64,000 nucleotides of DNA from Phocaeicola plebeius (lineage in GTDB: Bacteria > Bacteroidota > Bacteroidia > Bacteroidales > Bacteroidaceae): NCBI RefSeq assembly GCF_003437535.1, contig NZ_QSQT01000004.1, positions 1 to 64,000 on the forward strand, in the 5' to 3' direction. This document shows, piece by piece, positions 34,093 through 42,167 of the stretch. Positions within the stretch are counted from its first letter, which is position 1. The number at the start of each line of letters is the position of its first letter. Under the pieces are notes generated by a model. That model searched no databases, had not been told where the DNA came from, and was given only the letters and a program-made list of their open reading frames with translations. A program made the translations under genes and the position numbers.

Positions 34093-36771
34093 ATGAACAG
34101 GGTTAATTTATTTTTATTATCCGTTTTCACTTGTGTAGGGTGGAGAGGAGAATGTTTGGCCGGGAATGATCCCGGCCTCTCGTCTACTAATGAGTTGCAG
34201 GAATGGACGTTGGAAAAGCAGGAGACTGAGCAGGTAACTTTTCGATTAGCAGACACTCTGTTGAAACTTCGTCCGCTGACCAACAACGCTGTAAGAGTGA
34301 TTCGAAGCATGGGCATAGCTCATGAAGTTCCAGAATTAGTATATCTTCCAAAGAAGGTTCCTGATTATGTACTGAAAAAGGAGAAGGATAGTTATATTTT
34401 GTCTTTAAAGAATTTGAATGTCAGGTTTTCTGTATCTGACGGACGGATTTCGTTCCTTTCTTCTGGTGGCAAGGAAATTGTAGGAGAGGAGGCGAGTCTG
34501 ATAGAGTCTTCTTCAGTGCAAGGAGAAAAAACGTATGTTTCTACGCAGACTTTTCATTCTCCGTTTGATGAGTGTCTTTACGGGTTAGGACAGTTTCAGG
34601 ATGGTTATTTGAATGTGCGTGGTTTAACCAGAAGACTGACCCAGGTTAATACACAGATAGCCATTCCTTTTGTGATGTCGAATAAAGGATACGGACTTTT
34701 GTGGAATAATTATGGTTTGACAGATTTTAATCCTGCTTCTTCGGTAGTTGCACTTCAGAAAACGGGGTTGGGAGGAAATAAAGTAACCGTGAATGTGACT
34801 TCTACTGAAGGGGGGAAGGAGGAAGTGCGTGAAAGTAATGTATTTGTGGGTAAGTTGAAAGTAGAATTAGACGGACAGTATGCTTTGATGCTGGATGTGG
34901 GAAGTTTAATGGCGCGTAGACATAATCTGGCAATTGATGGGCATACGGTAGTCGACATGAATAATCTCTGGTTGCCACCTACAGTTTCCATATTGGTAGA
35001 TTTAAAAGCGGGAGAGCATAATTTAAGGGCTGAATTGACTAAAGAGGATGCACCTAAAGTGTATTTTAGAAAAGTAGATGAAACTACTACTTTTCGCTCT
35101 CCGGTATCGAATGGAATAGATTATACTTTCTTTGCAGGAACAGCCGATGAAGTGATTGCTTCTTATCGGGAAGCGACAGGAGAAGTCCCTATGTTGCCAG
35201 CGTGGGCTTTGGGATACATTCATTGCCGGGAACGTTTTCATTCTCAAAAAGAAATTCTGGAAACGGCTTCCGAATTTCGAAGAAAAAAATTGCCGGTTGA
35301 CTTGATGGTACAGGACTGGCAGTACTGGGGAAAATATGGATGGAATGCCATGCGTTTTGACGAGACAGATTATCCTGCACCTCGGGAAATGACCGACAGT
35401 CTTCACCGGATGGGCATGAGACTGATGTTGTCGGTCTGGTCGAAAGTGGACCAAAATTCTGTGTTAGGAAAACGTTTAGCTGATAAGTCCTATTACATAC
35501 CAGGTACTCCTTGGGTTGATTTTTTTAATCCGGAAGCTGCTTCTTTTTATTGGAAGAACTTTCGGGATAGTCTGGTGCTTCCGATAGGAATAGATGCTTG
35601 GTGGCTGGATGCAACGGAGCCGGAAAATGACGATTTGGTAGGACGTAGGGTAAACCATTCCACTTTCCCCGGAGAAGTGTTCCGGAATGTGTATCCACTT
35701 GTGGTCAACAAAACGATATATGAAGGTTTACGAGGTCTTTCCACTGATGAGGGAAAACAAAGTGATTCTATTTCTCGGACTATTCTGCTTACCCGTAGCG
35801 GATTTCCTGGCATTCAGCGATATGGGGTTGCTACTTGGTCAGGAGATGTCGGGAATGACTGGGATACATTTCGTCGTCAGATTGTTGCAGGACTGGGTAT
35901 TTCTGTTTGTGGTCTGCCTTGGTGGACTTATGATGCTGGAGGATTCTTTCGTCCGGGCGATGCACAGTATACAGATGCACATTTTCATGAGCGTTTTTCC
36001 AGATGGCTTCAGACTTCTGTCTTTTTACCTTTGATGCGTGTACATGGGTATATGACCAATACTGAGTTTTGGAATTATGGAGATAAAGTGACGGATATGG
36101 CTCGTAAATCATTGGAGCTGCGTTACCGCCTTTTACCATATATCTATTCTGAAGCAGCATGTGTCTCATTGGGAAATGGTACGATGTTACGTCCTCTGAT
36201 GATGGATTTCCCTCAGGATACTCAAGCTTTATCTTTGAAATATCAATATATGTTTGGTCGGTTTCTGCTGGTTTCTCCTATAGTGGAAGAGGGACCTGTC
36301 GTGTGGAAGACATACCTGCCTGCCGTTCAGGGTGGATGGTATGATTTCCATGACAACCAGTATATGTCAACGGGTTGGGTTCAGACTTCAGTCTCTCCGG
36401 ACTACATTCCTGTATTTGTCAAGGCTGGCACTGTCTTGCCTTTGTCATCAGGATATGCAGAAAATGCGCAGAAAGCCTTGAAATCAGATTTGGAGATACG
36501 TGTTTATGCAGGAACAGATGGAACCTATCAATTGTATGAGGATGAAGGTACAGACTACAACTATCAAAAAGGAGGATATTCTTGCATTCGTCTGTTTTGG
36601 GATGATGCGCATTCCATTTTGATTATTGGTAAACGGAGTGGTCAGTATGAGGGGATGGAACCGGTGCGGAACCTTAAGATTGTAAAAATAGCCTTGTCCT
36701 CAGATGGAAAATCGAACGTAACAGAAAAGTCTGTAGTCTATAAGGGTGAGGAGTTAAAAATAGCTTTTTGA
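34093..36771 (+). CDS. GH31 alpha-glycosidase with PA14-like insertion, probable alpha-xylosidase
   Basis: An 892-residue exported enzyme. Following the signal (about 1-23) is the N-terminal GH31 beta-sandwich, interrupted at about 250-330 by a PA14-like insert (FVGKLKVELDGQYALMLDVG, DLKAGEHNLRAEL). The catalytic barrel (about 365-700) has the nucleophile Asp506 in WWLDATEPE and the acid/base Asp585 in WSGDVGNDW. The C-terminal beta domains end with YEDEGTDYNYQKGGYS. The PA14 insert occurs in alpha-xylosidases such as the Cellvibrio Xyl31A type. In a xylan locus alpha-xylose or alpha-galactose side chains are possible targets; the exact sugar is not visible from the sequence. Confidence 0.9.
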   Translation: MNRVNLFLLSVFTCVGWRGECLAGNDPGLSSTNELQEWTLEKQETEQVTFRLADTLLKLRPLTNNAVRVIRSMGIAHEVPELVYLPKKVPDYVLKKEKDSYILSLKNLNVRFSVSDGRISFLSSGGKEIVGEEASLIESSSVQGEKTYVSTQTFHSPFDECLYGLGQFQDGYLNVRGLTRRLTQVNTQIAIPFVMSNKGYGLLWNNYGLTDFNPASSVVALQKTGLGGNKVTVNVTSTEGGKEEVRESNVFVGKLKVELDGQYALMLDVGSLMARRHNLAIDGHTVVDMNNLWLPPTVSILVDLKAGEHNLRAELTKEDAPKVYFRKVDETTTFRSPVSNGIDYTFFAGTADEVIASYREATGEVPMLPAWALGYIHCRERFHSQKEILETASEFRRKKLPVDLMVQDWQYWGKYGWNAMRFDETDYPAPREMTDSLHRMGMRLMLSVWSKVDQNSVLGKRLADKSYYIPGTPWVDFFNPEAASFYWKNFRDSLVLPIGIDAWWLDATEPENDDLVGRRVNHSTFPGEVFRNVYPLVVNKTIYEGLRGLSTDEGKQSDSISRTILLTRSGFPGIQRYGVATWSGDVGNDWDTFRRQIVAGLGISVCGLPWWTYDAGGFFRPGDAQYTDAHFHERFSRWLQTSVFLPLMRVHGYMTNTEFWNYGDKVTDMARKSLELRYRLLPYIYSEAACVSLGNGTMLRPLMMDFPQDTQALSLKYQYMFGRFLLVSPIVEEGPVVWKTYLPAVQGGWYDFHDNQYMSTGWVQTSVSPDYIPVFVKAGTVLPLSSGYAENAQKALKSDLEIRVYAGTDGTYQLYEDEGTDYNYQKGGYSCIRLFWDDAHSILIIGKRSGQYEGMEPVRNLKIVKIALSSDGKSNVTEKSVVYKGEELKIAF

Positions 36772-36814
36772 TAAAAATAAATAGAGATAACTGTTGAATA
36801 TAAATTTTGAACTA

Positions 36815-37684
36815 ATGGAAGTGAAAAGAATGTTTGTGACATTGACATCATTGATGGCTTTGTCTTTGGGACCTGTTTCTGCACAGGCTCAGACTGGAAC
36901 CGAGAAGGTGAATGAGAAGTTTCATATCTATCTTTGTTTAGGACAGTCGAATATGGAGGGAAATGCAAAAATAGAAGCGTGTGATACGGTGAATGTAACT
37001 CCGCGTTTCAAGGTGCTTCAAGCTGTAGATTGCCCGGATTTAGGACGGGAAAAAGGTAAGTGGTACACTGCTGTTCCTCCTTTGGCAAGATGTGGAACGG
37101 GTTTAACTCCAGCAGACTATTTTGGACGAACATTGGCAGATAGCCTTCCAGCTGATGTAGAAATAGGTGTTATTAATGTGGCTGTGGGAGGATGTAGAAT
37201 AGAATTATTTGATAAGGATAATTATGCTTCGTATGTGGCCGGATCTCCAGATTGGTTAAAAAATATGGTCGCTGAGTATGATGGAAATCCTTATGCAAGA
37301 TTAATCGAGCTTGCTAAACAAGCTTCTCGGTGTGGAGTTATAAAAGGTATACTTCTTCATCAAGGAGAATCCAATACCGGAGATCCGGATTGGCCGATGA
37401 AGGTAAAAAAAGTATACGATAATATTCTTTCAGACCTTGGTTTGCAGCCTAACTCATTGCCTCTTTTAGTTGGTGAGCTTGTTTCTGAAGGGCAAGGGGG
37501 AGCTTGTGCATCGATGAATCCGGTGATTCAGAAATTACCTGAAACGATTCCTGTAGTACATGTGGTTTCTTCTGAAGGATGTGAGGCCGTATCCGATCGA
37601 TTGCATTTTAGTGCAGCTGGCTATAGAGAACTTGGCAAGAGATATGCCCTTACCATGCTTGAACTTTTGAAAAAGAGTAAGTAA
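36815..37684 (+). CDS. CE6-like SGNH acetyl xylan esterase
   Basis: A 289-residue exported esterase (signal to SAQAQ). SGNH/GDSL-type motifs are Ser45 in GQSNMEG, Gly in NVAVGGCRIE, the block GILLHQGESNTGD with Glu185, and Asp261/His264 in DRLHFSAAGYRELG. These match the sialate O-acetylesterase/CE6 group, which removes acetyl from xylose O-2/O-3. The start is ATG 36815; the in-frame TTG at 36794 adds seven unlikely residues. It is the last gene of the debranching operon, 43 bases after GH31 and just before a strong terminator. Confidence 0.9.
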   Translation: MEVKRMFVTLTSLMALSLGPVSAQAQTGTEKVNEKFHIYLCLGQSNMEGNAKIEACDTVNVTPRFKVLQAVDCPDLGREKGKWYTAVPPLARCGTGLTPADYFGRTLADSLPADVEIGVINVAVGGCRIELFDKDNYASYVAGSPDWLKNMVAEYDGNPYARLIELAKQASRCGVIKGILLHQGESNTGDPDWPMKVKKVYDNILSDLGLQPNSLPLLVGELVSEGQGGACASMNPVIQKLPETIPVVHVVSSEGCEAVSDRLHFSAAGYRELGKRYALTMLELLKKSK

Positions 37685-37698
37685 TAGGGTATTATACG

Positions 37699-37742
37699 AA
37701 GAGAGGAGATAGACTCGGTCAACCCCGTCTATCTCCTCTCTT
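37699..37742. terminator. Bidirectional terminator between CE6 and the HTCS gene
   Basis: A 16-bp stem, AAGAGAGGAGATAGAC with GTCTATCTCCTCTCTT, around a 12-base loop, followed by T on both strands. It ends the nine-gene operon rightward and serves the convergent regulator gene, whose stop is at 37744. Confidence 0.9.
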
Positions 37743-37743
37743 T

Positions 37744-40700
37744 TTATTCATCTTTCTTCTCCTCTTCTTTTTCTTTACAGCGTTCCGTATATTTACTGGG
37801 GGATACTCCGTACAATTCTTTGAATGCATTGGAGAAGTAAGTTGTATTGTTGAAACCTACCAGTTGGGCTATTTCAGACATACTGTAATTCTTCTCAGAT
37901 TTCAGCAGGATTTCAGCTTGTTTCAGTCTGATATTCCTGATAAAATCCCGGGTAGACTGGTTGGTCAGTTCTTTTAGTTTTCTGTATAGGTGTACACGAC
38001 TTATACCCACTTCGGCTGCAATCATTTCTGCATTTAAATCTGGATTATTCAGGTTCTTATTGATTACTTTTAGAACCTTTTGCATCAGCTTTTCATCTGC
38101 AGACTGAGGTTGTGCCACTTCAATATTGTCGTTTTGTTCTTGTTTTCCGCTAAAGTTATTGCGTAATATTTCTCTGTTTTTAATCAGGTTTTCAATAGTT
38201 GTTATTAAAATATCCAGGTTGAAAGGTTTGGCTATATAGGCGTCTGCTCCTAGGGAAAGTCCTTCGATATAATCCTTTTCACTGTTTTTGGCGGTAAGAA
38301 GGATTACCGGGATATGATTGGTTTTGATATTCTGCTTTAATTTACGAAGCAACGTGATGCCGTTCACTTCTGGCATCATGATGTCACTTAGAACCAAATC
38401 AGGCATGTGGTGCATAATAAGGTCGAGTGCTTCCTTCCCGTTGCTACAACTTAACACACGGAAATGACTTCCTAATTCAGTGAGCAGATAATTTCGTATC
38501 TCATCTTCATCTTCTACAATTAATATAGAATGCTTTTTCCTGATTACTTTTTTAGTGCCGTCTTCGCTATTTTCGTTTTCTTCAATAGAAGCCGGAATAT
38601 GTTGCAGAGGCTGATCTTCAATGGATGGTTGCTCTGAAATATTCTTATTACTATTCTGATAAAGCTCTTCGGTTGACAGATGGCTACATCCCAATGGAAT
38701 ATGGATGGTAAAACTACATCCGGACTTGTTTTCATTGTTCTTGACCGTGATAGTACCATGATGCATCTTTATGAGCGACATAGATAGATGAAGCCCGATT
38801 CCGGTTCCTTTGCTTCGTGACCGGTCATCGCTTATCTGATAGAATCTTTCAAAAATACGTTCCATCTCACTTTCCTTTATGCCGGTTCCATTGTCTTCAA
38901 TAATGATTTCTGCATAGTTATTCAATGGATAAACATTTGAAGAGTTATTGACGGAGTTGATATATATGTTGATTTCTCCTTCATTCTGGATATGTTTGAA
39001 GGAGTTTGAGAGTAAATTAAAGATTACTTTGTCAAAGTTATTAGGATCCAGCCAAACTTTCAGGCTCTCCATTTGGGTTATAATGTTTAATTTAGCTCCT
39101 TTAGCAGCTGCTTGATATGCAAATGTATTTTTTATGTCATTGATAAAGCTGATTAAATCCACTTCTGTGAAACTTAGCTTCATTTGGTTCTTATCTATCT
39201 TTCTGATGTCCATTAATTGGTTGATCAGGTTTAGAATTCTTTGCGCATTACGTTCTATCAATGAATAGCTTTTTTGTCTTTCGCTGTCATTATCTGTAGA
39301 GATTAATTTCTGTAATGGACTGATGATTAAAGACATCGGAGTTCTGATTTCATGAGAAATATTAATGAAGAACTGTAATTTACTTTCATTAATCTCTTCC
39401 AGATGTTTGTGTTTTAGCATCTCCTGTCTTACTCTGTATTTTTCTTTAGCCTGATGTATGAAGATGGCTATTATACTAATGATGATTAAGATATAGATAA
39501 CCCATGCCAGACCGGAGTTGTACCATGCAGGATGTATATTAATGACTATTGTCTTTATTTTAGATTCAGAAGTGCCATTGATTGCTTTTACTTTAAATTC
39601 GTATTTTCCTACAGGAAGATTACTGAAGGAAACACGGGAGCTTCCTTTGGGCAAAGAGTTCCATGTTCCATTATTCATGGAATATAAATAGTTCTGTGGG
39701 GAAATGAAATTGTCTGTAGCAAATTCTATATAAAACGAATTGTCATAGTGGGACAGATTGATTTCTTGGGTATGAAATATATCATTATCTATCACATGAT
39801 AACTTCCAGATTGGGTCATTTCGTTGACAGCTTTATCATGCAGATAGAAACCGGTAATTCTTATATTGCTTTGAAACTTCTGTGTTTCGATGTCATTCGG
39901 GTTAAAAAAGACAATGCCATTGGTTCCCCCAAACAGAATTTTTCCGTCGGGAGATATGCAATAGGCATTTCTTGAAAATTCATTATTGTATAATCCGTCT
40001 GATGCAAAGAAAGGAATAAACGATTTGTTATGTGAATTATATTTGGCAATTCCCTGACTTGTACTTACCCATATATCCTTGTTTTTATCCACAATGATTG
40101 ATGAGATCAGATTATTGGGGAGTCCATTGTGAGTTGTAAATTTCTCAATTATATTCAAATTATAATCCATTACATAGATTCCTTCCGGGGTTCCTGCCCA
40201 TATATGGTCGTCTGGCCCTTGTGCAATGGTATTTATACTTAAGCCTATGAGCACTTTTTCCTTACCTACGACTTTGAGCTTCTCAGTATCTATGCATTTA
40301 ATACCATCATAAGTACCTATATACAATCGTCCGTTTGGAATATACAATAAAGTATTAATCCATTGATTGATTTCTTTCTCTGATAGAGCCTGATGTACTT
40401 TCAGGTCACTATAAGAAGCCGATGAAGCTGGTAAATCTACATAATAAAGCCCTGTTCCCATTGTGCCTATCCACAATCTTTTATGAGGGTCTTCTACGAA
40501 TCTATATACTTTTGTTATTTCATTCCCTTCATTATTTCGCAGTGAAGTTTTTGAAAGTTTGTTTGTTTGCGAATCGAATACAGATATTCCACTAAGGTAT
40601 GAACCTATCCATACCTTTTTATTGGAGTCTTCAAAAAGGCACATGACGGTAGGAGGAACATCCGGGTTTTTATCTTGAGTTAGATGTTGGATAAAGTTGT

Positions 40701-41820
40701 AGTTTTTGTCTAATAAATAAATACCATCATTGTCTGTACCTACAATTAGTTTACCCTTATCTGTGGTTTCGCACAAAGCTGTAATACAATTACTTCCTAT
40801 GTAATTTCGGATAGATGAGAAGTTTCCGATGTAGTTAAACATATTCGCTTGTGAAGGAATAAATGCTACTCCTTTCTGGTAGATACCAATCCAAAGATTA
40901 TTGCTGCTGTCTGTCAGCAAAGAATGTACTTTGCTTTTCTTGATGTTTATGTTGTCTATGTAAAAATCCGTGTTGGCTATGGATTTTTTTGAAATGTCAT
41001 AAGCTACAATTCCTTCTCCATCAATGCCAATCAGCATGAGGTTCTCATTTTGTTTAAGAACTTTAATGGGGAAATTGGAATGAAATATTTGATGAAAGGT
41101 ATTATCCGCCTGATTGTATATAAAAACTCCTCGTCCGCTGGTTCCTGCATATATATTACCATTTGAGTCTTCTGTACAACAATTGATAAATTGATTTCCA
41201 TAGAGTTTTCCAAGAGTATAATGATGAATCTTTTTGTTTTTATCAATTCTGATCATACCATGATATTCCGTGCAAATCCATATATTCCCCTTACGGTCTT
41301 CCATGATATCATTGATTGTATGTCCAATTAAAGATGGATTCCAATTCTCAATTTGAATATTTCCTTTATGGTCAAAAGTGAGTTTTTTGATACCATATCC
41401 ACTTGTACCAATTAAGATACTGCCATCGCTGAGTTGTGCGATACTTTTATTGTTGTATGATGAATTGGATTTTTTGATAGTCTTGAAAGAGTCGGATTTA
41501 TATTCATACATTTGTAATCCTTTGGTGGAAAGTATGTATAGATGTCCTTTGGCGTCTTGAAAAGTTCTGTATACATGATTCCCAAGCAGTGAGGTGGAAT
41601 CATTGAATTGGTTCTTATAGTTGGTAAATTTAGCTCCATCATATTTATTTAATCCATTTTCTGTTGCAACCCAGATGTAACCCTTAGCGTCTTGGTATAT
41701 ATGACTAATCATACTGCTGGATATATCTCCATGAGTTGAATATAACTTACAAAACTGTCCTTTACAAAAAAGAGGTAGAAAACACAGAAAGATGATTAAA
41801 ATAAAGGTTTTGTTTTTCAT
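37744..41820 (-). CDS. Hybrid two-component system regulator (HTCS) of the xylan locus
   Basis: A 1358-residue one-protein sensor-regulator. Signal peptide (KTFILIIFLCFLPLFCKGQ), periplasmic sensor of two seven-bladed Reg_prop propellers (about 25-690), Y_Y_Y domain (about 700-765), one membrane helix (about 771-792), histidine kinase with His823 in FINISHEIRTPM, ATPase motifs (EDNGTGIKESEMERIFERFYQ, GTGIGLHLSM), receiver with Asp1146 in LVLSDIMMPEVNG, and a C-terminal AraC helix-turn-helix pair (about 1260-1350). It binds a xylan oligosaccharide in the periplasm and activates the PUL. ATG at 41820 is chosen: an ATG at 41919 would precede the predicted promoter and add 33 residues before the signal. 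The likely DNA site is the GTAAC array at P1-P4. Confidence 0.93.
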   Translation of the reverse strand: MKNKTFILIIFLCFLPLFCKGQFCKLYSTHGDISSSMISHIYQDAKGYIWVATENGLNKYDGAKFTNYKNQFNDSTSLLGNHVYRTFQDAKGHLYILSTKGLQMYEYKSDSFKTIKKSNSSYNNKSIAQLSDGSILIGTSGYGIKKLTFDHKGNIQIENWNPSLIGHTINDIMEDRKGNIWICTEYHGMIRIDKNKKIHHYTLGKLYGNQFINCCTEDSNGNIYAGTSGRGVFIYNQADNTFHQIFHSNFPIKVLKQNENLMLIGIDGEGIVAYDISKKSIANTDFYIDNINIKKSKVHSLLTDSSNNLWIGIYQKGVAFIPSQANMFNYIGNFSSIRNYIGSNCITALCETTDKGKLIVGTDNDGIYLLDKNYNFIQHLTQDKNPDVPPTVMCLFEDSNKKVWIGSYLSGISVFDSQTNKLSKTSLRNNEGNEITKVYRFVEDPHKRLWIGTMGTGLYYVDLPASSASYSDLKVHQALSEKEINQWINTLLYIPNGRLYIGTYDGIKCIDTEKLKVVGKEKVLIGLSINTIAQGPDDHIWAGTPEGIYVMDYNLNIIEKFTTHNGLPNNLISSIIVDKNKDIWVSTSQGIAKYNSHNKSFIPFFASDGLYNNEFSRNAYCISPDGKILFGGTNGIVFFNPNDIETQKFQSNIRITGFYLHDKAVNEMTQSGSYHVIDNDIFHTQEINLSHYDNSFYIEFATDNFISPQNYLYSMNNGTWNSLPKGSSRVSFSNLPVGKYEFKVKAINGTSESKIKTIVINIHPAWYNSGLAWVIYILIIISIIAIFIHQAKEKYRVRQEMLKHKHLEEINESKLQFFINISHEIRTPMSLIISPLQKLISTDNDSERQKSYSLIERNAQRILNLINQLMDIRKIDKNQMKLSFTEVDLISFINDIKNTFAYQAAAKGAKLNIITQMESLKVWLDPNNFDKVIFNLLSNSFKHIQNEGEINIYINSVNNSSNVYPLNNYAEIIIEDNGTGIKESEMERIFERFYQISDDRSRSKGTGIGLHLSMSLIKMHHGTITVKNNENKSGCSFTIHIPLGCSHLSTEELYQNSNKNISEQPSIEDQPLQHIPASIEENENSEDGTKKVIRKKHSILIVEDEDEIRNYLLTELGSHFRVLSCSNGKEALDLIMHHMPDLVLSDIMMPEVNGITLLRKLKQNIKTNHIPVILLTAKNSEKDYIEGLSLGADAYIAKPFNLDILITTIENLIKNREILRNNFSGKQEQNDNIEVAQPQSADEKLMQKVLKVINKNLNNPDLNAEMIAAEVGISRVHLYRKLKELTNQSTRDFIRNIRLKQAEILLKSEKNYSMSEIAQLVGFNNTTYFSNAFKELYGVSPSKYTERCKEKEEEKKDE

Positions 41821-41896
41821 TATCTGTATCATAAGTTTACACTTGGTTATTTCCCTAATGGATAAGTTTGTTGAAATGTACGTATTGTTAGTGATG

Positions 41897-41926
41897 CAAA
41901 GTAAATTCTTTTTTTTCATTTCTCAA
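41897..41926 (-). promoter_or_regulatory. Promoter of the HTCS gene
   Basis: On the minus strand, TTG (41926-41924), a 19-base spacer and TTACTTTG (41904-41897) resemble the Bacteroides consensus with one mismatch in the -7 element. The predicted start of transcription near 41890 leaves a leader of about 70 bases. No GTAAC word is appropriately placed, so the regulator gene looks constitutive rather than autoactivated. Confidence 0.55.
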
Positions 41927-42032
41927 TGAAAAGTAAAGGAATTAAATAGATATTTTATAGAGTTTCTGGTATAGGGCGGTGCTTAAAATAAGCAGTGTAT
42001 GTGGACGTTAATACCCTTATTGTAGAGATGGT

Positions 42033-42139
42033 GTAACATATACATATGCTTTTTGTTACAATAGAAAATGAAATGTAACCATAGATGTAAGCTTGGTATC
42101 CTGTCGGACATACGTATTAATAACCTTTCCGTATTTTTG
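42033..42139 (+). promoter_or_regulatory. Promoter P4 for the esterase-symporter-GH10-GH43-GH67 operon
   Basis: The -7 element TATTTTTG is at 42132-42139, with no -33 element. GTAAC at 42075-42079 is 57 bases before the -7, and GTATC (42096-42100, in TTGGTATCC) is 21 bases further in. An inverted GTTAC at 42055-42059 is 20 bases upstream of the first word, as at P1, and another GTAAC at 42033-42037 lies 42 bases upstream. Confidence 0.68.
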
Positions 42140-42167
42140 TTACAGTGAAAAATACAATGAAAAGTAT

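Noticed and set aside
41821-41919. 33-residue N-terminal extension of the HTCS protein (ATG at 41919)
   Set aside because: It overlaps the predicted promoter at 41897-41926 and would place a polar stretch before a clear signal peptide; the ATG at 41820 fits better.
42093-42167. TTG-started extension of the acetylesterase gene
   Set aside because: It runs through the P4 operator and -7 element; the signal peptide starts at ATG 42168.
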